From CAYNEL01 sp964396225 (lineage in GTDB: Bacteria; Patescibacteriota; Minisyncoccia; Moranbacterales; UBA1568): 48,709 nucleotides of DNA. The translations under genes were made by a program, and so were the position numbers. The notes below the pieces were generated by a model. That model did not search any database. It saw nothing but the letters and a program-made list of their open reading frames with translations, and was not told the origin of the DNA. Of this stretch, positions 1 through 7,550 are shown one piece after another; position 1 is the first letter of the stretch, and every line of letters starts with the position of its first letter. The stretch is from positions 1 to 48,709 of the forward strand of contig CAYNEL010000003.1 of NCBI GenBank assembly GCA_964396225.1, read 5' to 3'.

Positions 1-1883
1 ACTTGGGCGAGCTCGTGGACGGCATCACCCACCTGATTGATAACCCGGAAGCCTCGGTGGACGACCTCCTCCAATTCATCAAGGGTCCCGACTTCCCGAC
101 CGGCGGCATCATCTACAACCAACGCGACATCCGGGAAGCCTACGCCACCGGCAAAGGCAAGATCACGACCCGCGCCAAAGCCGAGATCGTCGAGACCAAG
201 AGCGGCCAGTTCCAGATCGTGGTGACCGAGATGACCTACGCCACCAACAAGGCGGCCCTCATCGAACACGTCGCCACCCTGGTCAAGGAAGGCAAGCTCC
301 TCGGCATCAAGGATCTCCGCGACGAGAGCGACAAGGACGGCGTCCGCATCGTCTTCGAACTGAAGAAGGACGCCTACCCCCAGAAGGTCCTGAACCAGCT
401 CTACACCCACACCGAACTCCAGAAGAACTTCAACTTGAACATGCTGGCGCTCGTGGATGGGTTGGAGCCCCAGATCCTGAACCTGAAGGCTATCCTGGAG
501 CATTATGTCAAACACCGCGAGTCGGTGGTGGTGCGCCGCACCCAGTACGACCTCGACAAGGCCCGCGACCGCGCCCATATCCTGGAGGGCTTGAAGAAAG
601 CGCTCGACCACATCGACGAAGTGATCGCCGTCATCAAGAAATCCAAGGATCGCGAGGACGCCCACGCGAACCTCATGAAGAAATTCGGCCTCTCGGACCG
701 CCAGGCCACCGCCATCCTCGAGATGCGCCTCCAGACACTCTCCGGCCTCGAACGTCAGAAGATCGAGGACGAACTCAAGGAGAAATACGCCCTCATCGCG
801 CACCTGGAGGATCTGCTCAAACACCGCAAGAAGATCCTCGCCCTCATCAAGACGGAGCTCATGGAGCTGAAGGACAAGTACGGCGACGAGCGCCGGACCA
901 AGGTGGTCAAGGGCGGTATCGGGGAATTCAGCCAGGAAGACCTCATCCCCAACGAAGAGGCCATCCTCACCATGACCGAAGACGGCTACATCAAGCGCAT
1001 GAATCCGGCAGTCTACAAGGTCCAGAAGCGTGGTGGCAAAGGCGTCATCGGCGCCACCACCAAGGAAGGCGATGCTATCGCCAAAGTGATCGGCATCATG
1101 ACCCACGACAACCTGATGTTCTTCACCACGACGGGCAAGGTCTTCCAGACCAAAGCGTACGAGATCCCGGAATCCTCCCGCACCGCCAAGGGCCAGGCCA
1201 TCATCAACTTCCTCCAACTCGCGCCCGAAGAGAAGATCACCGCCCTCATCGCCTTCAACAAGGACGACGATTTCAAACACCTCGTCATGGTCACCCGCCA
1301 GGGCACCATCAAGAAGACCAAGATCGAGGAATTCGCCAACGTCCGCCGGAGCGGCCTCATCGCCATCAACCTCGACAAGGGTGACGCCCTCGGTTGGGTG
1401 AAGGCTTCGACCGGTTCGGACACCATCGTCCTCTCGACCGAGAACGGCCAGGCCATCCAGTTCAAGGAGACCGACGTCCGACCGATGGGCCGCAACGCCG
1501 CCGGCGTGCGCGGTATCAAGCTCGGAAAAGGGGACACCGTCATCGGCATGGACATCGTGCGCAAGGGGGAACGGAGCGAAGTCCTCATCCTCACCGAGAA
1601 CGGCTACGGCAAACGCACCGACATCAAGTTCTACAAGGTCCAGAAACGCGGCGGCAGCGGCATCAAGACGGTCAAGGTGACACCCAAGACAGGCAAGCTG
1701 GTGGGCGCCCAGACCGTGCCGCTCGGCACCGACCAGGAAGCCGACCTCATGGCTACTAGCGAAAAAGGCATCGTCATCCGCGTTCCGCTCCGGAGCGTCC
1801 CAGTGCTCGGTCGTGTCACCCAGGGGGTGCGCGTCATGCGACCCCAGCCCGGAGACAAGGTAGCGACTTTTACAGTTCTCTAG
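1..1883 (+). CDS. gyrA: DNA gyrase subunit A, C-terminal part (5' truncated by window)
   Basis: GyrA is the DNA-breaking and -wrapping subunit of gyrase, which introduces negative supercoils with GyrB. The reading frame enters from outside the window (the first two bases finish an Asn codon), so the active-site Tyr domain is missing and 626 residues are visible. They begin in the tower region, pass through a charged coiled coil (about residues 190-290) that forms the C-gate, and end in a six-bladed DNA-wrapping beta-propeller. A GyrA-box-like QKRGGKG lies near residue 341 and a second copy, QKRGGSG, near residue 547. The box favours gyrase over topoisomerase IV ParC. Stop is TAG at 1881-1883. 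No terminator is obvious before the rpsO promoter 25 bases on. Confidence 0.96.
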   Translation, partial: LGELVDGITHLIDNPEASVDDLLQFIKGPDFPTGGIIYNQRDIREAYATGKGKITTRAKAEIVETKSGQFQIVVTEMTYATNKAALIEHVATLVKEGKLLGIKDLRDESDKDGVRIVFELKKDAYPQKVLNQLYTHTELQKNFNLNMLALVDGLEPQILNLKAILEHYVKHRESVVVRRTQYDLDKARDRAHILEGLKKALDHIDEVIAVIKKSKDREDAHANLMKKFGLSDRQATAILEMRLQTLSGLERQKIEDELKEKYALIAHLEDLLKHRKKILALIKTELMELKDKYGDERRTKVVKGGIGEFSQEDLIPNEEAILTMTEDGYIKRMNPAVYKVQKRGGKGVIGATTKEGDAIAKVIGIMTHDNLMFFTTTGKVFQTKAYEIPESSRTAKGQAIINFLQLAPEEKITALIAFNKDDDFKHLVMVTRQGTIKKTKIEEFANVRRSGLIAINLDKGDALGWVKASTGSDTIVLSTENGQAIQFKETDVRPMGRNAAGVRGIKLGKGDTVIGMDIVRKGERSEVLILTENGYGKRTDIKFYKVQKRGGSGIKTVKVTPKTGKLVGAQTVPLGTDQEADLMATSEKGIVIRVPLRSVPVLGRVTQGVRVMRPQPGDKVATFTVL

Positions 1884-1907
1884 ATCGGCCTCGCGGGGCC
1901 ACTTCCC

Positions 1908-1936
1908 TTGCCAAAAGGCAGGTGGTGTGTTATCAT
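1908..1936 (+). promoter_or_regulatory. Promoter of rpsO
   Basis: The -35 box TTGCCA (1908-1913) and -10 box TATCAT (1931-1936) are 17 bp apart. A TGT triplet directly before the -10 makes it an extended -10. It sits just after the gyrA stop and predicts an rpsO leader of about 80 nt. Confidence 0.75.
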
Positions 1937-1987
1937 CCGTCCAAGGTAATTTTTCATCGTTTGAAGCCTCTGCTTGGTCCTGCGGCT

Positions 1988-2009
1988 CCGTCCCAGGGCT
2001 AGGGGACGG
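1988..2009 (+). promoter_or_regulatory. Hairpin in rpsO leader
   Basis: CCGTCCC (1988-1994) and GGGACGG (2003-2009) form a perfect 7-bp stem with an 8-nt loop, 17 nt before the rpsO start codon. S15 autoregulates by binding structured leaders in several bacteria, so this is a plausible S15 site. That role is inference only. Confidence 0.45.
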
Positions 2010-2026
2010 CCGATTTCCATACCTCT

Positions 2027-2293
2027 ATGGCGCTCACGCACCAGCAGAAAGCCCGCGTCACCGAGCCGGTCAAACGGCACGAGAAGGACACCGGCTCACC
2101 GGAATACCAGATCGCCCTCTTCACCGAGAAGATCAAGAAGCTCACCAGCCACCTTCAGAAGAACAAGAAGGATTTCCACTCCCGCCGCGGTCTGCTCAAG
2201 ATGGTTTCCCGCCGCAAGAAACTCATGGACTACTTGAAGGAAACCAACGAGAAAGCCCATAAGGCGCTCGTCAAGAAGCTCGGCCTGAAGTAA
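2027..2293 (+). CDS. rpsO: 30S ribosomal protein S15
   Basis: S15 binds the central domain of 16S rRNA and nucleates assembly of the small-subunit platform. The 88-residue product has the normal family length (about 89). It shows the family signature, with KDTGSPEYQIALFTEKI near residues 20-36 and a DFHSRRGLLKMVSRRKKLMDYL segment in the C-terminal half. The ATG at 2027 is preceded by cct-ct and has no Shine-Dalgarno sequence. It is a single-gene transcript with its own promoter (1908-1936), leader hairpin and downstream terminator. In many bacteria rpsO is linked to pnp. Here the two are close (1.3 kb) but separated by two other genes. Confidence 0.97.
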   Translation: MALTHQQKARVTEPVKRHEKDTGSPEYQIALFTEKIKKLTSHLQKNKKDFHSRRGLLKMVSRRKKLMDYLKETNEKAHKALVKKLGLK

Positions 2294-2299
2294 TCACGA

Positions 2300-2334
2300 C
2301 GCAGTCCGCCCGAGAGCGGACTGCGGTTTGGTTT
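2300..2334 (+). terminator. Terminator after rpsO
   Basis: GCAGTCCGC (2301-2309) pairs with GCGGACTGC (2316-2324), plus an outer C-G pair, around a 6-nt loop. It is followed by a broken T-run (ggtttggttt). The stem is strong and the T-tract moderate. Confidence 0.7.
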
Positions 2335-2421
2335 CAGATGAACGATTCCTTTTTTATAAGCCTGCCCGCTGCCCGTGACCGATCGGTCGCCTTGGCAGCC
2401 GGCCTATTTTCATAAACAGTT

Positions 2422-2919
2422 ATGGCAAAATTTCCCGAACAGCGCGTCGGCGTGCTCGTCGATGTGCAGAACATGTACTACAGCGGCCGCGCCCTGTATT
2501 CAAAGAAAGTCAACTTCAAGAACATCCTCCTCGCCGCGGTCGGGGAGCGCAAGCTCATCCGTGCCGTCGCCTACGGCATCAAGACCGCCGAGGGGATGGA
2601 GGAGAAGTTCTTCGAGGCGCTCGAGAAGAGCGGTTACGAGGTCAAGACCAAGGACCTCCAAATCTTCGCCGGCGGCCAGAAGAAAGGTGACTGGGACGTC
2701 GGCATCGCCGTGGACGCCATCAAGATGGCCCAGAGCCTGGATGTCATCGTCCTCGTCTCGGGCGACGGCGACTACATCCCGCTCGTTGAATATCTCCAGA
2801 GCACCCGCGGATGCCGCGTCGAAGTGATCGCTTTCCGCGAATCCGCCAGCGGCAAGCTAATCGAAAAGGCCGATGACTTCATCAACCTTTCCGAGATCAA
2901 GAAGCGCTTCTTGATCTGA
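2422..2919 (+). CDS. NYN-domain (LabA/DUF88-type) putative ribonuclease
   Basis: NYN proteins have a PIN-like fold and are predicted or shown to be metal-dependent RNases. The 165-residue protein is a single NYN domain. The acidic residues expected for the metal site are visible: D14 in LVDVQNMY, D90/D92 in KKGDWDVGIAVDAIK with D98, and D115/D117 in VSGDGDYIPLV. Start is ATG 2422 (gttATG) with no Shine-Dalgarno. It lies between rpsO and pnp, so a role in RNA processing or decay fits the context, but the substrate is unknown. LabA-like proteins in cyanobacteria affect gene expression. No extra domain is present to refine the call. Confidence 0.85.
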   Translation: MAKFPEQRVGVLVDVQNMYYSGRALYSKKVNFKNILLAAVGERKLIRAVAYGIKTAEGMEEKFFEALEKSGYEVKTKDLQIFAGGQKKGDWDVGIAVDAIKMAQSLDVIVLVSGDGDYIPLVEYLQSTRGCRVEVIAFRESASGKLIEKADDFINLSEIKKRFLI

Positions 2920-2972
2920 GACGGTCCGGGCCGCGTTGTCCGAAAACCAGTTCTTTCCCCTTTGGAAAAACA

Positions 2973-2980
2973 AGAGGAGG
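2973..2980 (+). promoter_or_regulatory. Strong Shine-Dalgarno site
   Basis: AGAGGAGG lies 7 nt before the ATG at 2988. It is close to a perfect anti-16S match and an exception in this window. Confidence 0.75.
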
Positions 2981-2987
2981 TCCAGCC

Positions 2988-3371
2988 ATGAGCGAAACCG
3001 TAGTGCAGATAGGGGAGTGGAGGACTCGCCTCAGGCGGCGGGTCGAAGAAGCGAAGCGGACGGTCGAGGAACGGGCGCTTCTCAGCACGCTCTCCGATCC
3101 CGGGCACCGGGAGAGAATGTTCTTGGTCGCGATGGTGTTGGCGCGGTACGCCCATACCCCCTATGTGAAGCGCTGTGAGACAAGGCCAGGGGTAAGCGGC
3201 GTAGTGACCTGGCACATCGATCACCTCGCCCATCCTCCGAGACACTGCCACATCCACTGCAGTCAGGACCAATTCACCATCTCGTGGCATGATGACACCC
3301 AAGTCATCCCCAGCCGGATGTCCGATGCCATCGAAACGCTCGAACGCCTTGTCAGAGAGTGCCTCGAATGA
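2988..3371 (+). CDS. Small His/Cys-rich protein of unknown function
   Basis: I do not recognise this 127-residue protein. Its N-terminal half is a charged helix-rich segment (residues 10-55). Residues 63-91 hold a cluster of possible metal ligands: C63, H76, H79, H82, H86, C87, H88, H90 and C91, including HIDHLAHPPRHCHIHC. The start at 2988 is supported by the strongest Shine-Dalgarno in the window (AGAGGAGG at 2973-2980, 7 nt before ATG), unlike nearly all its neighbours. A strong terminator follows directly. The unusual start signal could mean recent acquisition or a distinct regulation. No membrane segment or signal peptide is visible. Confidence 0.7.
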   Translation: MSETVVQIGEWRTRLRRRVEEAKRTVEERALLSTLSDPGHRERMFLVAMVLARYAHTPYVKRCETRPGVSGVVTWHIDHLAHPPRHCHIHCSQDQFTISWHDDTQVIPSRMSDAIETLERLVRECLE

Positions 3372-3391
3372 ACCGAGGAAGCCAGCCCCTC

Positions 3392-3420
3392 AAGACCCGT
3401 CGCCGACGGGTCTTTTTTTT
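3392..3420 (+). terminator. Intrinsic terminator after the His/Cys-rich gene
   Basis: A 10-bp stem pairs 3392-3401 with 3405-3414 around a GCC loop (core GACCCGTC / GACGGGTC) and is followed by a run of eight T. This is a textbook rho-independent terminator. Confidence 0.92.
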
Positions 3421-3429
3421 GGCTTCCGA

Positions 3430-3458
3430 TTGACTGGCTGCCTCGGAAGCGCTAGGCT
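3430..3458 (+). promoter_or_regulatory. Probable pnp promoter
   Basis: TTGACT (3430-3435) is followed after 17 bp by TAGGCT (3453-3458). The -35 is near consensus and the -10 is weaker. It starts right after the terminator of the preceding gene and gives a leader of about 110 nt. Confidence 0.55.
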
Positions 3459-3552
3459 GGAGCCAGTTTACTTTTAACCAGTCCGGACCGGAAAGACGCA
3501 GTAAGCACAGGCCTTTTCTCAAACGACTTGAGGGAAATCCCGTGTTCACTCG

Positions 3553-3570
3553 TCGGCCGGTTCCGGCCGA
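3553..3570 (+). promoter_or_regulatory. Palindromic hairpin next to the pnp start
   Basis: TCGGCCGG (3553-3560) and CCGGCCGA (3563-3570) are perfect inverted repeats separated by TT, ending 6 nt before the pnp ATG. A further stem (CTCAA/TTGAG, about 3512-3534) lies upstream in the leader. Structured pnp leaders mediate autoregulation in enterobacteria. A similar role here is inference. Confidence 0.55.
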
Positions 3571-3576
3571 TGCGTT

Positions 3577-5709
3577 ATGCATCTCACTGAAAAGAAGTGG
3601 TCGCTCCAGATCGGCGGCCGCGAGCTTGAATTGTCGACCGGTCTCCTGGCCGGTCTCGCCAACGGCGCCGTCAAGGCCCGCTACGGCGACACGGTCGTCC
3701 TGGCCACCGCCTGCATGAGCCGGGGGATGTCGAAAATCACCGGCTACTTCCCGCTCATGGTGGACTTCGAGGAGCGCTATTATGCCGCTGGCAAGATCAA
3801 GGGCTCCCGTTTCGTCAAACGTGAGGGACGTCCATCCGACGACGCCATCCTAAACGGCCGGGCCGTGGACCGTACCATCCGCCCGCTCTTCAATCCGCGC
3901 ATGCGGAACGAGGTCCAGGTGGTGGTGACCGCCCTCTCCTACGACAACGAGAACGACGTGGACGTGGTCGGCATGATCGCCGCCTCAGCCGCCCTCGCCC
4001 TCTCGGACATCCCTTGGGGCGGCCCCATCGGCGCGGTGCGCGTCGGCCTCGTGGACGGAGCATTCGTCCTCAATCCGGGCAACGGCGACCGAGCGGGAAG
4101 CGCGCTCGACCTCCTGCTCGCCGGCACGACCACCAAGCTCAACATGATGGAGGCCGGCGCCGACCAGGTGCCCGAAGCCAAGATGGTCGAGGCTTTCCAC
4201 TTCGGCTTCGAGGCCGTCAAGAAAATCGCCGAATTCATCGAAACAGTCCGCCGCGAGGCCGGCAAGGAGAAAGCGACGCCCGCCCTCCTCGAAGCCCCCA
4301 AGGAGGTGGAGGAACGCATCGCCGCCCTCTACCGCGAAAAAGGCCTGGCTGAGGCCCTCTATATAAAAGACAAGACCGCCTCGTACGCCCGCCAGGACGA
4401 CATCCGCGAGGCAGTGGCCGCCGCCATGGCCGAGGAATTCGGCGACGCAGCCGCCTCGTACGAAGAGATCCGGAAACACATCTTCGATGAGGTTTCCGAC
4501 CAGATACTGCACGAGAAAATCCTCAATGAGGGCGTCCGCCCGGACGGCCGCCGTCTCGACGAGGTGCGTCCCATCACCTGCCAGGTGGGGCTCCTCCCGC
4601 GCACCCACGGCACCGGCCTCTTCACCCGCGGCGTCACCCAGGTGCTCTCCGCCACCACCCTGGGCGCGCCGAGCGCCGAGCTCATCATCGACACCATGGA
4701 GGTGGACATGAAGAAGCGCTACATGCACTACTACAACTTCCCGCCCTACTCGGTGGGTGAAATCAAGCCGATGCGCGGTCCTGGCCGCCGCGAGGTGGGC
4801 CACGGCGCCCTGGCCGAACGCGCCCTCGTCCCCGTCCTTCCGAACAAGGAGGAATTCCCCTACACCATCATGGTCGTCTCGGAAGTGCTGGCCTCCAACG
4901 GCTCCTCTTCCATGGCGTCGACCTGTGGCTCGACCCTCTCGCTCATGGACGCGGGCGTCCCCATCAAGGCGCCGGTCTCCGGCGTGGCCATGGGCATCAT
5001 TGTCGGGGATGAGAAGCATTTCAAAGTGATCACCGACATCCAGGGGATCGAGGACCACTTCGGCGACATGGACTTCAAGGCGGCCGGCACCAAGGACGGC
5101 GTCACCGCCATCCAGATGGACGTCAAAGTGGACGGCGTGACGGTCGAGATGCTCGAGGCCGTCCTCCTCCAAGCCAGGAAAAACCGCCTCGAAATCATGG
5201 ACCGCATGCTCTCCGTCCTCCCCGCGCCCCGCGCTGAGATGTCGCCCTATGCGCCGCGCATCATCACCCTCCGCATCAGTCCCGAGAAGATCCGCGACGT
5301 CATCGGCCCCGGCGGCAAGATGATCAACCGCATCATCGACGAGACCGGTGTGGAGATCGACATCGAGGACGACGGCTCGGTCTTCATCACTTCGACCAAC
5401 GAACAAAGCTCCAGGGATGCCGTGGAGTGGATCAAGAACCTCACCCGCGAAGTCAGGCCGGGCGAGCTCTTCCAAGGACGCATCACCCGCATCATGAACT
5501 TCGGCGCCTTCGCCGAGGTGCTGCCCAACCAGGAAGGTCTCATCCACATCTCCGAGCTGGCTGATTATCGGGTGGAAAAGGTGGACGACATCGTCAAGGT
5601 GGGAGATGTGGTGCCCGTCATCGTCAAGGAGATCGATTCGCAGGGCCGTATCAACCTCTCGCACAAGGCCGCCGTCCGGCGGCTCCAGTCGGAAGGACCG
5701 CAAGCGTAG
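3577..5709 (+). CDS. pnp: Polyribonucleotide nucleotidyltransferase (PNPase)
   Basis: PNPase degrades RNA 3'-5' by phosphorolysis and can add tails in reverse. It is a trimeric cytoplasmic enzyme and often part of an RNA degradosome. The 710-residue protein has the complete family layout: first RNase PH domain (about 15-145), helical linker, second RNase PH domain (about 325-540) with the metal/phosphate-site acidic stretch GDMDF near residues 496-500, a KH domain with the GPGGKMI loop (about 568-620), and an S1 domain (about 622-700). Length is typical. ATG 3577 (gttATG) matches the family N-terminus. The leader carries a strong palindrome just before the start. A hairpin 30 nt after the stop overlaps the next promoter. 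Confidence 0.98.
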   Translation: MHLTEKKWSLQIGGRELELSTGLLAGLANGAVKARYGDTVVLATACMSRGMSKITGYFPLMVDFEERYYAAGKIKGSRFVKREGRPSDDAILNGRAVDRTIRPLFNPRMRNEVQVVVTALSYDNENDVDVVGMIAASAALALSDIPWGGPIGAVRVGLVDGAFVLNPGNGDRAGSALDLLLAGTTTKLNMMEAGADQVPEAKMVEAFHFGFEAVKKIAEFIETVRREAGKEKATPALLEAPKEVEERIAALYREKGLAEALYIKDKTASYARQDDIREAVAAAMAEEFGDAAASYEEIRKHIFDEVSDQILHEKILNEGVRPDGRRLDEVRPITCQVGLLPRTHGTGLFTRGVTQVLSATTLGAPSAELIIDTMEVDMKKRYMHYYNFPPYSVGEIKPMRGPGRREVGHGALAERALVPVLPNKEEFPYTIMVVSEVLASNGSSSMASTCGSTLSLMDAGVPIKAPVSGVAMGIIVGDEKHFKVITDIQGIEDHFGDMDFKAAGTKDGVTAIQMDVKVDGVTVEMLEAVLLQARKNRLEIMDRMLSVLPAPRAEMSPYAPRIITLRISPEKIRDVIGPGGKMINRIIDETGVEIDIEDDGSVFITSTNEQSSRDAVEWIKNLTREVRPGELFQGRITRIMNFGAFAEVLPNQEGLIHISELADYRVEKVDDIVKVGDVVPVIVKEIDSQGRINLSHKAAVRRLQSEGPQA

Positions 5710-5727
5710 CGAGCGGAACGACACCTG

Positions 5728-5736
5728 TGGTATAGT
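5728..5736 (+). promoter_or_regulatory. Extended -10 promoter upstream of the proline-rich membrane protein
   Basis: TGG-TATAGT forms an extended -10 box with no clear -35. The same TGTGGTATA(A/G)T core recurs at about 17496 and 21297. The predicted start point (about 5743) falls inside the pnp terminator hairpin. Confidence 0.6.
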
Positions 5737-5768
5737 AGAGGCGTCATTGCGACGCCTCTTTCTGTTTG
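5737..5768 (+). terminator. pnp terminator overlapping the next promoter
   Basis: AGAGGCGTC (5737-5745) pairs with GACGCCTCT (5751-5759) around a 5-nt loop and is followed by a T-rich run (ttctgttt). The stem begins directly after the -10 box of the downstream gene. Confidence 0.75.
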
Positions 5769-5825
5769 GCGGCGCGTCACGCTCCGGTACCCCTCCGCGG
5801 GAATCCTCTCCGAAAACAAACAGCT

Positions 5826-7271
5826 ATGGGCCTCTTTGGTCTCGGCAAGAAAAAACCCGCCCGCCCCGCCGTCCAGGGGAATTTTGCCATTCGCACCATG
5901 GCAGACGACCTGGCCCGGGCGGAGGAAAAAAACGCCAGCCATGAGCCGGGTGGCTCCCTTTACCTAACCGAAGAAAGCGCCCCCAAAGCCGCTCCGGTAA
6001 CGCCGGCTGAAGCCAAACCAGCGCCGGAAGCGCCTAAGCCAGCCACTCCGAGCCCCTTCCTCACGGTAGCGCCGGCTGAAGCCAAACCAGCGCCGGAAGC
6101 GCCTAAGCCAGCCACTCCGGTGACTCCGGCTCCGGTACCGCCTCAGCCAGTCGCCCCTGCTCCAAAACCCGCTCCAGTACCCGCGCCAGCACCGATTCCC
6201 GCTCCAGAACCCGCCCCCGAAAAGCCCAAGCCGGCCCCCGTGGTCACCGAAACCAAGCCTTCCCCCTTCGGCCAGCCCCAGAAACAGGGCTCCATGGCCG
6301 ATGTCACCCAAAAAACATCTCCTACGGCTTTCAGCCCGGCGACTTTCACCCAACGGCCGGACAAAACCCCCTTGCCGAGCGCCGCCACACCAGCCAAAGC
6401 TCCCACTCCGGCTTCCATCCCCAATTACCGGGCCGTCCCAGCCCAGATTAAAGGGGGCTCCCATGAGAGCCTACTGGACCATACCTCCATCACCATCACC
6501 GGCGAGGTCTCCGGACAGCCTCTCTGGATGAACCTGATCGCCATCATCTTCCTCCTCTCTGGTCTCGGCGGCTTCGGTTTCTGGGTTTACCGTTACTGGC
6601 AGGACAATTTCACCTTCACGCCAGGCCAGGAGACGACCCAGACGGGGGAAAACGGTCAAAGCGCCCCTCCTTCACCGGACGAAATCCTGCCTTTCGACCC
6701 TGCCGTCGTCAATACGCTCCAGCTTGATTCGACCACCACCGACCTCGACGTCTTCCGGACGGAATTGTTCTCTCTCTCGGCGTCACTGGCTTCCTCCGAC
6801 GTGAAAACGCCGGTCGCTTTCCAACCCATCGACCAGACAGGCGCCTATTACACCTACTCGAAGCTCTCCGCCATGATAGGGACGTCCCTCCCGCCAGCCT
6901 TGGAGCCCCTGTTCGACAAACCATTCACGCTCTACCTCTACAATGACACGGACCGGGTGCGCATCGGCCTCGCCATAGAAAGTGGGGGTGACGCCGCCAA
7001 ACTGAAAGCCGCCATGACCCAGAACGAATCCTTCCTGACCACGCTCTTTGCTCCGTTCTTCCTTGAGGAAGGGGCGGATAATGCCTCATTTGAGCCTTTT
7101 TCCAACAGCCTCTACGGCGCCGTCGTAATCCGCTACAGCAACGCCTCCGACTTGAACGGCCTCTCCCTCGACTACGCCGACGATCAGGGACGCCTCTTCA
7201 TCGGTACCAGCAAGGCCACGCTCCGCGCCCTCCTCGACTTGTCCTCCGCTTCTTCCGAAACGGCCGAATAG
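5826..7271 (+). CDS. Proline-rich single-pass membrane protein, unknown function
   Basis: I do not recognise a named family. From ATG 5826 the protein has 481 residues. The N-terminus is short and basic (GLFGLGKKKPAR). A long Pro/Ala/Lys-rich stretch (about 55-200) contains two copies of a block beginning PAEAKPAPEAPKPATP. A single membrane helix lies at about 233-257 (MNLIAIIFLLSGLGGFGFWVY), and a C-terminal region of about 220 residues follows. With no signal peptide, the Pro-rich part is probably cytoplasmic and the C-terminal part outside. The layout resembles TonB-like or wall-spanning linker proteins, but no TonB motif is seen. An upstream in-frame TTG (5766) lies in the leader and is rejected. 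It is a one-gene unit with its own promoter and terminator. Confidence 0.75.
   Translation: MGLFGLGKKKPARPAVQGNFAIRTMADDLARAEEKNASHEPGGSLYLTEESAPKAAPVTPAEAKPAPEAPKPATPSPFLTVAPAEAKPAPEAPKPATPVTPAPVPPQPVAPAPKPAPVPAPAPIPAPEPAPEKPKPAPVVTETKPSPFGQPQKQGSMADVTQKTSPTAFSPATFTQRPDKTPLPSAATPAKAPTPASIPNYRAVPAQIKGGSHESLLDHTSITITGEVSGQPLWMNLIAIIFLLSGLGGFGFWVYRYWQDNFTFTPGQETTQTGENGQSAPPSPDEILPFDPAVVNTLQLDSTTTDLDVFRTELFSLSASLASSDVKTPVAFQPIDQTGAYYTYSKLSAMIGTSLPPALEPLFDKPFTLYLYNDTDRVRIGLAIESGGDAAKLKAAMTQNESFLTTLFAPFFLEEGADNASFEPFSNSLYGAVVIRYSNASDLNGLSLDYADDQGRLFIGTSKATLRALLDLSSASSETAE
5996..6119 (+). repeat. Tandem 55-bp direct repeat (period 69 bp) in the Pro-rich coding region
   Basis: Bases 5996-6050 and 6065-6119 are identical except for one position (ggtaa versus ggtag). 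They encode the repeated PAEAKPAPEAPKPATP block. The near identity at DNA level indicates recent duplication by slippage or recombination. Confidence 0.85.
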
Positions 7272-7332
7272 GAAGCAGCCGCGCACAGACCAGGCGTGAG
7301 GGAGATCACAAAAAACGGCTTGAATCAGACAG

Positions 7333-7360
7333 AAAGAAAGTGGTTCACTTTCTTTTTTCG
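7333..7360 (+). terminator. Terminator after the proline-rich protein gene
   Basis: AGAAAGTG (7335-7342) pairs with CACTTTCT (7346-7353) around a 3-nt loop. The A-tract before and T-run (TTTTTT) after it extend the stem. Confidence 0.8.
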
Positions 7361-7515
7361 TTTTCGGGACACTTCCGGACGACAGTTTCCGGACAACCTC
7401 CGTATCCTTGCCGAAAAAAGCTCCCTCAGGAAACAGCCGTGGCTTGATTCGGACATTTTTCTGACGGATCGGCACGCCATCGCCGTGAAAAACGGCGTGC
7501 GGCGCCCTCCCCAAG

Positions 7516-7544
7516 TTGACCGAGGTGTTTTTTTCTGCTATAAT
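7516..7544 (+). promoter_or_regulatory. Near-consensus promoter of candidate ncRNA A
   Basis: TTGACC (7516-7521), a 17-bp spacer and TATAAT (7539-7544) with a TGC extension directly before the -10. It is among the best promoters in the window, yet no convincing coding region follows. The predicted start is A7551. Confidence 0.85.
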
Positions 7545-7550
7545 GGGTTT

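Noticed and set aside
1..1883. ParC instead of GyrA
   Set aside because: A GyrA-box-like QKRGGKG and a full wrapping propeller favour gyrase.
3985..5724. 579-codon open frame antisense to pnp
   Set aside because: It is the shadow of a GC-rich coding sequence. The product is low-complexity His/Asp/Gly-rich with no family features, while pnp on the other strand is certain.
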